DNA of 64,000 nucleotides. It comes from Rhodoferax sp. GTDB lineage: Bacteria; Pseudomonadota; Gammaproteobacteria; Burkholderiales; Burkholderiaceae_C. The translations under genes were made by a program, and so were the position numbers. Shown in pieces: positions 25,889 to 33,901 of this stretch. The DNA is taken from contig NZ_JAUYQD010000014.1 of the NCBI RefSeq assembly GCF_030697375.1, forward strand, positions 1 through 64,000. The letters are read 5' to 3'. Each line of letters opens with the position of its first letter. The first letter of the stretch is position 1. The notes under the pieces are model-generated. The model had not been told where the DNA came from. It was given only the letters and a program-made list of their open reading frames with translations, and ran no database searches.

Positions 25889-26448
25889 GGGTTCAGCACC
25901 AGCACTTCCGCGGTGCTGAGCACCGTGGCGTACTCGCCTTGCAGGTTGGACAGCGACATGAGGTGAACGTCTTCGGCGGGGCGCAGGGTGCCGCTCAAAT
26001 CCTGCATGTCAAAGGTGAAGGTGGCGTCGGACACCACGAAGGTGGCGAACCCCAGGTTGCCCGCCGACCGGGCAGTGGCCTCCACCGAATAATTGGTGCT
26101 CACCCCCACAATGACCAGTTCCCGGATGCCGCGAACATGCAGCCAGCGCTCCAGCCCCGAGCAGACGAAGGCGTCCGTCACATTCTTGTCCACCACATGC
26201 TCCGTGGGCAGCGGTGCAAAACGCGCCTGAAACTCAGCTCCCACCTGGCCGGGCCAGAACACCGATTCGGGCGACCGGGACAGATGGCGCACATGCACCA
26301 CGGGCCGCCCGGCGCCCCGCCATGCCGCCAGCAGCGCCGCGATGTTGTCTTCGGCCTGCGGGTTGTTTCTGCGCCCGGTTTTGGGGTCGGCCATGCCCCG
26401 TTGCAGGTCGATGAGGAGGAGGGCTTGTGGTGTGGTGGTGTGGGTCAT
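25885..26448 (-). CDS. Isochorismatase-family hydrolase with Ser at the usual Cys position
   Basis: 187 residues. The fold is clear: ALLIDLQRGM with the catalytic Asp, DKNVTDAF with the Lys, and GVSTNYSVEATAR where the nucleophilic Cys is normally found. Here that position reads Ser. The Ser form may define a subgroup or an inactive/altered enzyme. It is coupled by ATGA overlaps to the metallophosphoesterase upstream and the phosphatase downstream. Confidence 0.83.
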   Translation of the reverse strand: MTHTTTPQALLLIDLQRGMADPKTGRRNNPQAEDNIAALLAAWRGAGRPVVHVRHLSRSPESVFWPGQVGAEFQARFAPLPTEHVVDKNVTDAFVCSGLERWLHVRGIRELVIVGVSTNYSVEATARSAGNLGFATFVVSDATFTFDMQDLSGTLRPAEDVHLMSLSNLQGEYATVLSTAEVLVLNP

Positions 26449-27164
26449 GTCATGTAGCCGGTGAGCAGTGCGCGTTCCCAGTCCGGGCGCTGGCGCAAGC
26501 GGGCCAGCGCGGCCATGTCCTGGTGGGGGTAGGGCACGGTGATGAGGGATGCCAGCCAGACGCCATGGTGCTTTTCCACGATGGCGTAGCGGGCGTCGGG
26601 CAAGCCGGTTTCCACGGCGTGGGGGGTGGGGGGGTCGTCGTCAAACGCCGGCTGCCCGACGCTGCCGGGGTTGACGATCAGCGTGCCGCGCGAGCGCACA
26701 CTGCGCGGCACGTGGGTGTGGCCACACAAAACAAGGGATGCACTCACCGCGCCCAGGCGGGACTCAATCTCCGCCGCCGTCGCCGAGCGGTCGGCGGTCT
26801 GCAGCAGGTAGGTGCAATCGCTGGTGGGCGTGCCGTGGCACAGCAAGACCTCGTCGTTCAACGGCCGCACCGATGGCAAGGACGCCATCCATGCGAATTC
26901 TGTGCTGGACAGTTGTGAGTGTGCGTAGCGGTCAGACGCACCGGAGTGGGAGTTGAGGTTCAGAATTTGCCGCTCGTGGTTGCCCGCCAGCTGCACCCAG
27001 TCCTGCGCCATGAGGTACTGCGCGGTTTCCTTGGGCAGCAGCGGGCCAGAGAGGCTGTCGCCCAGGTTCACGACATGGTCTACACCACGCCGGCGGAAGT
27101 CGGCCACCACGGCCAATAGCGCGGGGAGGTTGCCGTGGATGTCGGAGAGGACTGCTATGCGCAT
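26445..27164 (-). CDS. Metallophosphoesterase (YfcE/ApaH-like)
   Basis: 239 residues. The full metallophosphatase motif set is present: SDIHGN, NLGDSLSG, AGNHE, LLCHGTP and CGHTHVP, then NPGSVGQP. It is probably a phosphodiesterase with two metal ions. It heads the three-gene overlapping unit with the isochorismatase-like and LMW-PTP genes, all hydrolases, whose common substrate is unknown. Confidence 0.87.
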   Translation of the reverse strand: MRIAVLSDIHGNLPALLAVVADFRRRGVDHVVNLGDSLSGPLLPKETAQYLMAQDWVQLAGNHERQILNLNSHSGASDRYAHSQLSSTEFAWMASLPSVRPLNDEVLLCHGTPTSDCTYLLQTADRSATAAEIESRLGAVSASLVLCGHTHVPRSVRSRGTLIVNPGSVGQPAFDDDPPTPHAVETGLPDARYAIVEKHHGVWLASLITVPYPHQDMAALARLRQRPDWERALLTGYMT

Positions 27165-27310
27165 GGGGGGGGCGGGGGGTGTGGATGTTTGTCGGGGCGG
27201 CTGTTGTCAGTGGGGAAAGACCAGCATGTTCAGAGCCGAAGGTTAGGAATCATATTGGCCTCCTGCCCTCGTGTATGGGTTGCGTTGTGGTCGTAGTCCT
27301 ATGAATGCTA

Positions 27311-29080
27311 TTACTTTGCGGTTGTCGCACCAGGGTTTGATTCTCGAATAAAAGCCACAAGTTTTTGCACCTTCACGCGCAGGTCAAAACGACCCCAATC
27401 CGGACTCTCTGAGCTGACCACAGAGGTCGCAACTTTCATTTTGGAAGCCTGAGTTGTATCCCCTTTGCGATTTTTGACGGTCAGCGCGTTGTCGTACTTG
27501 TCGAGTGCAGTGGCAACCGGCATGTTGGGATGTACGCTCTCTATGGTTTTCTTCAGCAGTTCGGGATTCAGGTAGTTTTCGATCTCGCGACCCTCTGTGA
27601 TCCATGCATGCCCTGGCCCAGAGTTGAATTCGTCGCGAAGCCTCAATTTGGTACTGTTGAGCGCCGCACCTTTCTTCGGTTTGTCGCTGTCAATCAGGAT
27701 GACACCCCTGCGGTTGAGCCGCCGCAGTGAAATGAAGTCTGTTGCAAGGGTATCGGTGTCTTCGCCACTCAGGTGTGAGGCAAGCCTACCCCCGTAAAAC
27801 ATGATGCTGTAGTGAATGCCCTCCACCAACTCTGCGTCCATCGCCGCGATCCACCAGTTCAGGTAAGTGCGGTCGGATGGCCCTTCGACCCAAATGACAC
27901 AGTTGGTTTGCAGCAGATCAGAGGGGTGGTAACCGAGGTCTTCGCAGACCGTTGACCGTTGTTTGTCGGAGGTAACCCGTTCGACAAGCGACGTGCCGTT
28001 GCTCAATTTGATGTGATAAACCTCAGCCTCTGGCGTGTCCATCAAGGCGGCGGAGTGGGTGGTAATGAAATATTGATTGGACGTATTCGACTGCAAATAA
28101 CGAATCAGTTTCTTTTGAAGAATCGGGTTGAGGTGTAACTCGGGTTCCTCCATGCAGATGACACAACCATCCAGCACCGTTGCTGCGGCAGCGAGAATGA
28201 TTACCTCATGGATGCCTGAGCCAAGTGATTCCAGCGGCAAGGTTTTTCCATCCATGTGGACAAGAATCGTGTCTCGCTCGTGCGGGATTTCAATCTCTGC
28301 ACTTTTGTTGTCGGTGACCGAACGGAGAAAGTCGCCAATTTGTTTGAAGCGTTTTTTGCTCTGTTGCTCTACTGCTGAGGGATTTTGAAGTTTTACTAGC
28401 CGCTCGATGATTCCCTCTCCACTGAATTCCTCAGAGGAGCTTCCTTGAATACCTATCTTGCGGATTGCTGGAATGAGATGGCAGTTGAACGACGGGATCG
28501 ACGGCGTAAGTTTTCTGATCGTTTCAGGAATCCAGTGTTGATTTCTTGAGCCAACATTTTGACGAGTTAGGTCGCCCCATAAATTTTCGAGGGCGTAATC
28601 TGAGATAGCCTTGAACGCGTCTTTCCAATGGGGATCCTGAAGTTTTCCGTCCTCGGTAAAGATAAACCAGGGTTCATTGACGCTGTTGTTCAGCTTCAAT
28701 ATCTCGGCAAAAAGTGCGCTCAACGTGGAATGATGTCGGACACCATTCACGACCTGGTAGTGACTGCGAAGTGCTTCGGTGTCTATCTTTCCATCACAAA
28801 AAAACGGGGGAAGTATTCCGTACTGCAGCCCAATTCCTCCGGGCGGAAAATGTCTATCGTGGTGAGTTAAGGTCGGTCGCTTGTGTAACTGAAGCCGGGC
28901 CATCCAATCATGGATGAATCGCAACACATTAGATTTTCCGCAGTTGTTCTGACCTATCAAGATGTTGATTTTTGAGAACTTCTGGAAAAACTGTGGTTCC
29001 GCACCAAAGCTGCGATAGCCTGCGATGGCGAGTGAACTGAGGATTTGAGAGTTACTTTCGTTGTGCATTGTGTTTTTCAT
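27311..29080 (-). CDS. OLD-family ATPase with TOPRIM nuclease domain (class 1-like)
   Basis: 589 residues. The N-terminal ABC-type ATPase has Walker A GQNNCGKSN (~43-51), signature LESLGSGIHE, Walker B VICMEEPELHLNP and H-loop TTHSAAL. The C-terminal TOPRIM domain has VIWVEGPSDRTYL, ILIDSDKP and EGREIENYL, giving the acidic metal-binding set. This is the OLD nuclease layout (P2 Old; GajA is a relative). No UvrD-like helicase gene follows, so it is not a Gabija pair. The gene is visibly more A+T-rich than its neighbours, suggesting acquisition. Probably anti-phage; the role here is inferred. Confidence 0.85.
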   Translation of the reverse strand: MKNTMHNESNSQILSSLAIAGYRSFGAEPQFFQKFSKINILIGQNNCGKSNVLRFIHDWMARLQLHKRPTLTHHDRHFPPGGIGLQYGILPPFFCDGKIDTEALRSHYQVVNGVRHHSTLSALFAEILKLNNSVNEPWFIFTEDGKLQDPHWKDAFKAISDYALENLWGDLTRQNVGSRNQHWIPETIRKLTPSIPSFNCHLIPAIRKIGIQGSSSEEFSGEGIIERLVKLQNPSAVEQQSKKRFKQIGDFLRSVTDNKSAEIEIPHERDTILVHMDGKTLPLESLGSGIHEVIILAAAATVLDGCVICMEEPELHLNPILQKKLIRYLQSNTSNQYFITTHSAALMDTPEAEVYHIKLSNGTSLVERVTSDKQRSTVCEDLGYHPSDLLQTNCVIWVEGPSDRTYLNWWIAAMDAELVEGIHYSIMFYGGRLASHLSGEDTDTLATDFISLRRLNRRGVILIDSDKPKKGAALNSTKLRLRDEFNSGPGHAWITEGREIENYLNPELLKKTIESVHPNMPVATALDKYDNALTVKNRKGDTTQASKMKVATSVVSSESPDWGRFDLRVKVQKLVAFIRESNPGATTAK

Positions 29081-29098
29081 TTTTAGTGGTTATTTGTG

Positions 29099-29145
29099 CC
29101 ACTAGACAGGGCGGAATAAGCGCAAGCAGCTCCCAAATTCATAGC
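29099..29145 (-). repeat. Dispersed repeat copy 5, at the fic stop codon
   Basis: Minus-strand reading begins GCTATGAATTTGGGAGCTGC then TTGCGCTTATTCC. The fic stop TGA lies within its GCTATGAA, so the repeat supplies the stop codon and truncates or redefines the fic C-terminus. Confidence 0.7.
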
Positions 29146-30506
29146 GCCTTCTGCGCCGCCTTCCACGCCACCAACTCCGAAGGCCTCAAGCCATACCGCG
29201 CCAAAACCCCCTCGTGCAGCCGCTGCAGCTCTTGCACCAGCAGCGCGTGTACATCCGCCCGGTCCGCCTGCGGCACGGCCCCAAGGGCGCGTTCAATCTC
29301 ACGCAACGGATCAGCCTGCGGTTGTTGCACCACCTCCCGCACCGTCTGCTTGATCAGGTCGCGGTAGGCCAAGCGCAGGGGGTCGGGTTCTGCCAGGTCT
29401 TGCTGGATGGCCTGGTATTCCTGGGTGGAGCGCTCGTAGGCCCACACGTACAGATCGCGCAGCAGTTCCACCCGCGTGAGTTCGTACACGCCCAGGGTGG
29501 CGTGGCTGTAGGCTTGCTCGGGTACATCCAAAAACGTCAGCGGGCATAGGTTGGCGCGGAACAGGGGCAGGTTGGCTGCCAGGCGTGAAGTGCGCTTGTT
29601 GATGTCGGCAAAGGGCTGCAGGTAGGGCAGGTGCACCATGGCAAAGAACGATTGCTCAAACGGGTCGGCAATCTGGTTCAGTTTGGCCAATAACACATCC
29701 AGGGTTTCGTCGATCTGCTGGGGCGTGGACAAGGGGCGGTACACGCTTTTGCCGATGTCCACGGCATGCTGGCGGACGCGGCCCTCGTCGGCGGGGTTGG
29801 GCAGCAGGTTTTCCGCCAATGCGCTGTGCAGGTTCATCAGCAGGTAGCGGTTGAGTTCCATCGTCCCCGCGTTGTCCACCAGCAGTTCGATGGCGGTCTT
29901 GTGGTTCAAGATCATTTGCGTCTCGATGGCGCCCTTGCCGGTGGCGGTGCGCCCATGTTCGATCAATTCCACGGTGTCCAGGCGCGAATAGGTGTTGCCC
30001 TCCAAGTGGCTGGAGGCCCACGACAGGTCGATCAGCAGGCGGTTGAGGATGGCACGACTGTAGGTGCCTGCAGCCTCGTTCATCCGGCTGGTCTTGCCCA
30101 TGTTGTGCAACTGGCGGCGCAGCGGCACACTCAAGTAGGCGCTGACGTTGGGCTGGTAGGCGTCCAGAAAGTCGCGCTGGTAGCCCACGGGCTTGCGCGC
30201 CTGCAGCGGCTGGGTGATGTAGGCGAGGATGTCCTGGCTGTCGGCGGACAGGGGGATGTGGGCGGGGAAGGTGTGGCCGGGCGTACCCGATGCGGTGGTG
30301 GCAGCAATGTTTCTGCCAGTAGCAGCCTGGTACCTACGGGCACGTCCCTCACCTTGGGCCACGATGTGCCCAGCGGCAATCCATTGGCCGATCTTGCGCT
30401 GCACGGTGCGCCGGGCCAGCGTTGGGTGCAGCGCCAACAATCCAGACAGCGTGAGGCCGGTGGGGGTGGACTGAATGCGTTGGAGTAGGTCGGTTTCGGT
30501 GGTCAT
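29139..30506 (-). CDS. Fic-domain protein with N-terminal winged helix, degenerate Fic motif
   Basis: 455 residues. The N-terminal ~60 residues form a winged-helix-like segment (LTLSGLLALHPTLARRTVQRKI). An inhibitory-helix motif S-S-H-L-E-G in the middle is of the (S/T)xxxE(G/N) type. The Fic core reads LQPFADINKRTSR where active AMP-transferases have HPFx(D/E)GNGRxxR, so the catalytic His is Gln. NKR replaces NGR, as in a known Fic subgroup. It may be inactive, or use an altered chemistry, or act as a regulator. ATG 30506 is preferred; the frame continues to a TTG at 30554. A perfect palindrome lies ~50 bp upstream. Confidence 0.82.
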   Translation of the reverse strand: MTTETDLLQRIQSTPTGLTLSGLLALHPTLARRTVQRKIGQWIAAGHIVAQGEGRARRYQAATGRNIAATTASGTPGHTFPAHIPLSADSQDILAYITQPLQARKPVGYQRDFLDAYQPNVSAYLSVPLRRQLHNMGKTSRMNEAAGTYSRAILNRLLIDLSWASSHLEGNTYSRLDTVELIEHGRTATGKGAIETQMILNHKTAIELLVDNAGTMELNRYLLMNLHSALAENLLPNPADEGRVRQHAVDIGKSVYRPLSTPQQIDETLDVLLAKLNQIADPFEQSFFAMVHLPYLQPFADINKRTSRLAANLPLFRANLCPLTFLDVPEQAYSHATLGVYELTRVELLRDLYVWAYERSTQEYQAIQQDLAEPDPLRLAYRDLIKQTVREVVQQPQADPLREIERALGAVPQADRADVHALLVQELQRLHEGVLARYGLRPSELVAWKAAQKAL

Positions 30507-30556
30507 TGTGGGGTGTAGCGCAGTTCCGTTGATTTTGGCGCTGTTTTGTGCCAATT

Positions 30557-30583
30557 GTGGCGCAGTTTGAAGAACTGCGCCAC
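30557..30583. promoter_or_regulatory. Perfect GTGGCGCAGTT palindrome between fic and the MNT gene
   Basis: Two 11-bp arms, GTGGCGCAGTT (30557-30567) and AACTGCGCCAC (30573-30583), with a 5-bp centre, sit in the divergent gap. The same core recurs at 31009 and 31046, and a half-site lies near 30520 by the fic start. It looks like an operator for divergent autoregulation, plausibly bound by the winged-helix part of the Fic protein (inference). Confidence 0.6.
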
Positions 30584-30645
30584 TTGGTGCGCTTCACCAC
30601 TGCTCCACAAAACGTATCATTGGCATCCGTCAAGGAGAAACCTCA

Positions 30646-30936
30646 ATGCGACCATCCGAAGCACTGCAAGCCCACCGCGAAGCCATTCGCAGCATTGCCC
30701 TGCGCCACCGCGTGACCAACGTTCGGGTGTTCGGTTCGGTGGTGCATGGCGACGACACCGAGGAGAGTGACCTCGACCTGCTGGTAGAGCCCACCAGCGA
30801 AACCACGATGATGGACATCGCCAAAATTCAACTGGAATTGGCGCAGTTACTCACAGTGGCGGTTGACGTGCTCACGCCGAAGGCCTTGCCCATCAAGTTT
30901 CGGGAACAGGTGATTGCTGAGGCGCAGGCATTGTGA
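30646..30936 (+). CDS. MNT-type minimal nucleotidyltransferase (antitoxin-like)
   Basis: 96 residues. VFGSVVHGDDTEESDLDLLVE is the GSx3G...SDxDL signature of minimal nucleotidyltransferases. Such proteins are usually paired with a HEPN ribonuclease as MNT/HEPN toxin-antitoxin systems. AAGGAG precedes ATG 30646. Directly after it, a GTG overlapping its stop starts a frame resembling a HEPN N-terminus but breaking off quickly, so the toxin seems lost. Confidence 0.87.
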   Translation: MRPSEALQAHREAIRSIALRHRVTNVRVFGSVVHGDDTEESDLDLLVEPTSETTMMDIAKIQLELAQLLTVAVDVLTPKALPIKFREQVIAEAQAL

Positions 30937-31046
30937 GTAAATCCGACGCAAACCGCTTGTCATCCGTCTGCCGCAAGCCCTACAGCCCTCATGCAGGAGT
31001 CGTAAAAGTGGCGCAGTTCTATCGGTTTTGTGGCGCGATTCGGTGA
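30933..31046 (+). pseudogene. Possible HEPN (DUF86) gene remnant
   Basis: GTG at 30933 overlaps the MNT stop by 4 nt, as in typical MNT-HEPN pairs. The first ten codons read SKSDANRLS after the start, resembling the opening of DUF86 proteins. The frame then loses any HEPN character, runs into the 19-bp inverted repeat at 31001 and stops at 31044-31046 after 37 codons. Only the overlap and a few residues support this call. Confidence 0.3.
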
Positions 31047-31063
31047 ACTGCGCCACTTTTACG
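31001..31063. repeat. 19-bp perfect inverted repeat containing GTGGCGCAGTTC
   Basis: Arms CGTAAAAGTGGCGCAGTTC (31001-31019) and its exact complement (31045-31063) are separated by 25 bp that itself contains TGTGGCGCG. A further GTGGC...GCCAC symmetry follows at 31072-31088. The arms share the 12-bp core of the fic-MNT palindrome. It could form a strong hairpin (terminator or structured RNA) or be a multi-site operator or element end. Confidence 0.7.
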
Positions 31064-31091
31064 CATTGATAGTGGCGCGGTTGGCCACCTC

Positions 31092-31889
31092 TTAGGAGCG
31101 CGCCGACCCACCCTCCGGCACCTGCACGTACTGCGCCGCCCGCTTCTCCAAAAACGCGGCGATGCCCTCCTGCGCGTCAGGGGTCAGCGCGGCGGTGGCC
31201 ATGCGTTCCACCGCGTAGTCATAGGCCTGGTCCTGTGGCAAATCCACCTGCTGGTAAAAGCCCTGCTTGCCCAGCGCCTTGGACAGGGCGCTGCCACGGG
31301 TGGCGCGCTGGATCAGGTCCAGGGTGGCGGCTTCCAGTTGGGCCAGTGGCACCGCTTGGTTGATCAGGCCCCAGTCGGCCGCCGTGGCGGCGTCGATGGC
31401 GTCGCCGGTCAGTGCCATCTCCAAGGCGCGCTTGCGGCCGATATTGCGGGCGATGGCGACCAGGGGCGTGTGGCAAAACAGCCCTGCCTTGCCGCCGGGG
31501 ATGGCGAAGGAAGCGCTGTCCGCCGCCACCGCCAGGTCACAACTGGCCACCAGTTGGCAGCCGCCAGCGGTGGCCAGGGCATGTACGCGGGCCACCACCG
31601 GTTGCGGGATGTTTTGAAGGGTGTTCATCATGTCGGTGCACACCAGAAACAGCTCGCGGGTCTGCTCCAGCGTGGCGCCGGCCATGTCGGAAAAGTTGTG
31701 GCCTGCGCTGAACACCGGGCCGTTGGCCGCGAGGATGACGCCGCGCGCCTCGGTGCGGGCAATGGCGTGCAGGGCCTGCGTCAGCTCGCGCATCACATCC
31801 AAGGCCAGCGCGTTGCGTTTGTCGGGCCGGTTGAGGGTCACGGTGGTGATGGGGCCGTCCGTGCACAGCAGCAGATGTTGGTAGTTCAT
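31092..31889 (-). CDS. Enoyl-CoA hydratase/isomerase family protein
   Basis: 265 residues. The crotonase fold shows PDKRNALALDVMREL, the oxyanion-hole segment FSAGHNFSDM, and the central ALATAGGCQLVASCDLAVA. The second catalytic region contains AGLFCHTPLV, in place of the usual Glu-containing loop of true hydratases, as in ECHDC3-like proteins. The activity may therefore not be a standard hydration. The start is ATG 31889. Confidence 0.87.
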   Translation of the reverse strand: MNYQHLLLCTDGPITTVTLNRPDKRNALALDVMRELTQALHAIARTEARGVILAANGPVFSAGHNFSDMAGATLEQTRELFLVCTDMMNTLQNIPQPVVARVHALATAGGCQLVASCDLAVAADSASFAIPGGKAGLFCHTPLVAIARNIGRKRALEMALTGDAIDAATAADWGLINQAVPLAQLEAATLDLIQRATRGSALSKALGKQGFYQQVDLPQDQAYDYAVERMATAALTPDAQEGIAAFLEKRAAQYVQVPEGGSARS

Positions 31890-31950
31890 GCGGCCATTGT
31901 GTCACTTGCGCAGGCCTTGCGGTGGAAGGCTTTGGCACGCGTACATTCAC

Positions 31951-32008
31951 GCTCTTTTAGGCCTCCAGAGCCCGAATACTGTGCGTGAGCAGCTACTGAA
32001 TTCATAGC
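31951..32008 (-). repeat. Dispersed repeat copy 6
   Basis: Minus-strand reading begins GCTATGAATTCAGTAGCTGC and ends CTCTGGAGGCCTAAAAG. It lies in the 155-bp gap between the glycosyltransferase 3' end and the enoyl-CoA hydratase start. Confidence 0.75.
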
Positions 32009-32044
32009 AAAAGTGCTTTGTCGCGGGCCTTGCAAAAAATCCCT

Positions 32045-33820
32045 TCAGGCGGGAGGCTTCGACGGGTGCGCCGCCTGGGGTGTCCGTCCAAGCGCCTCGG
32101 GCCGGGTGGGGTAGGGCAGCGTGCCCACTTGGACGATGGCGATTGCCTCCAGCGGTTCCACGCCCTTGGCCAGGCGCAGCATGCGGGGGAGAATGCCGGT
32201 TTTGTCGGGGGCCCAGTTCCTTTGCGCCACGGGCCGCAGCGGGCCCAGCACGCTGCGCACCTGCGCCAGCTGCGTTTGCCTCAGCACCATCCAATACGGG
32301 CGGGCGGTGGCGGGCAGCTGCGACGGGTCCGACACACCTTGGCAGGGCGCGCGGCTGTACAGCGCAAGTTCCCGGGTGATGACCGGGTTCATCTGGTAGA
32401 CATAGATCGGCCAATCCGGGTTGTGTGCCAATAGCTGGCTGGCGTTGTAGGGAATGCTGTAGTGGGTGTATGCCGACAGGTGCATCAGCTCCAAAAACAC
32501 ATACAGCAGGTTGATGGCGAACACCGGGTAAAGCAGCACCGTATGGACTCGCGCGTGCTGCCGCATCCACCAGCCATAGGCCAAGAGGATGCACAGCAAG
32601 GCCAGCACCAGGAACACCAACGCCGCCTGGGCCACATACACGCTCAAACCCAGCGCCAGTGACAGCACCAGCAGCGTGACGCCCAGCTGCGCCACCACCA
32701 GCCGGTTGCAGCTGGGGTGGCAGGGCTGCTGCAGCCAATGGGCCAGGTGCCGGGCGCACACCAGGGCCGCAAAGGGAAACAGAATGACGGTGTAGTGGTC
32801 CAGTTGAAAACGTGTGGCGCTGAACAGCGCAAAGGTGACGAAGAAGGTGCCGCACAAAAACACGAAGCCCGAGCGTTCACGGACACTGCCAGAGGAAAAC
32901 CGGCGCATGCCACTCCAGAGTGCGGCCACAAACACCGCCACCCAGGGTAAAAACGCCCACAAAAAAACATGCAGAAAATACAGCGGGCTGCCGTTGTGGT
33001 TCTGGATCGGTCCGGTGTTCCAAAACCGACCAAACTGGCTGTCCCACAGAAAAAACCGGATACCCGAGACGCCGGTGTGACCAAACACCCGCTTGTCGGG
33101 GTGGGCGTCAAACTGCAGGTACAGCGCAATCAGCTCCGGTGCTGTCAAAAGCGCGGACACGGCCACCGCCAGCAGCCACTTGGGGCGCCACAGTTTGGCG
33201 CCTTGTTTTTGGTAGAGCCACATACACACCAGGCCGCTGGCGATGGTGATCAGCGTAAAAACGCCCTTGCTCATCACGGCCAGCGCCGTGAATAATGCGC
33301 CCAGCAACAGGTATTTCAGCCGCGCCTGGGCGTCGTAGCGCAACCAGTAGTAGCAGGCCGCCATGATGCTGCCGGTCAAATAGGCCTCGGCTTTCACCTC
33401 GCTGGCCGATTGCATCAGGTGGTAGACCGACACGTACACCAGCAGGGCCAGCAAGGCAGTCGTGCGGCCATCGAACAGGCGCGCCATGCGGTAGGTAAAG
33501 TAAGCGCCCAGCAGGTGAAACAGGTAGCCCGGCAAGATGTAGCTGAAGGCGTTGACGCCGCCGATTTTGAAAAACAGCGCCGTGGCCCAGAAGGGAAAAT
33601 GCGGCTTGTCCAGCCAGTCCTGGCCATCCAGCACCAGATCCACCCAATCGTCGGTGTTGGCGATGTGCTGGGCCAGCGCGGCGTAGGTCACCGAGTCGCC
33701 CGCGCTGACCACCGGTGTCAGCATGGAGGCCGCATTGACCAGCAGCGTGAGGCTTATGGCCCAGCGCAGCTGGGATGCCAGCGTAGAACCCAGCCCCGGG
33801 TCGGTTGACAGACCTGCCAT
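32045..33820 (-). CDS. ArnT-like glycosyltransferase, family 39, membrane
   Basis: 591 residues with about a dozen membrane helices. The N-terminal periplasmic loop GDSVTYAALAQHIANTDDWVDLVLDGQDWLDKPHFPFW has the Asp and KPHFPFW pattern of PMT/ArnT-type transferases, which use polyprenyl-phosphate sugars. The target (lipid A, glycan or protein) cannot be inferred. ATG 33820 has GGGAGG upstream; the frame extends seven codons further. Confidence 0.83.
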   Translation of the reverse strand: MAGLSTDPGLGSTLASQLRWAISLTLLVNAASMLTPVVSAGDSVTYAALAQHIANTDDWVDLVLDGQDWLDKPHFPFWATALFFKIGGVNAFSYILPGYLFHLLGAYFTYRMARLFDGRTTALLALLVYVSVYHLMQSASEVKAEAYLTGSIMAACYYWLRYDAQARLKYLLLGALFTALAVMSKGVFTLITIASGLVCMWLYQKQGAKLWRPKWLLAVAVSALLTAPELIALYLQFDAHPDKRVFGHTGVSGIRFFLWDSQFGRFWNTGPIQNHNGSPLYFLHVFLWAFLPWVAVFVAALWSGMRRFSSGSVRERSGFVFLCGTFFVTFALFSATRFQLDHYTVILFPFAALVCARHLAHWLQQPCHPSCNRLVVAQLGVTLLVLSLALGLSVYVAQAALVFLVLALLCILLAYGWWMRQHARVHTVLLYPVFAINLLYVFLELMHLSAYTHYSIPYNASQLLAHNPDWPIYVYQMNPVITRELALYSRAPCQGVSDPSQLPATARPYWMVLRQTQLAQVRSVLGPLRPVAQRNWAPDKTGILPRMLRLAKGVEPLEAIAIVQVGTLPYPTRPEALGRTPQAAHPSKPPA

Positions 33821-33901
33821 GTGCCCTCCCTGCCCATACACCCGCAGCGGATGTTAGGCAGGGATCCGTGGCCCGGGCCTGCGGTTTGTCAACCCAAAAT
33901 C

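Noticed and set aside
27311..30554. Gabija (GajAB) system
   Set aside because: The OLD-type ATPase resembles GajA, but the neighbour is a Fic protein and not a UvrD-like helicase.
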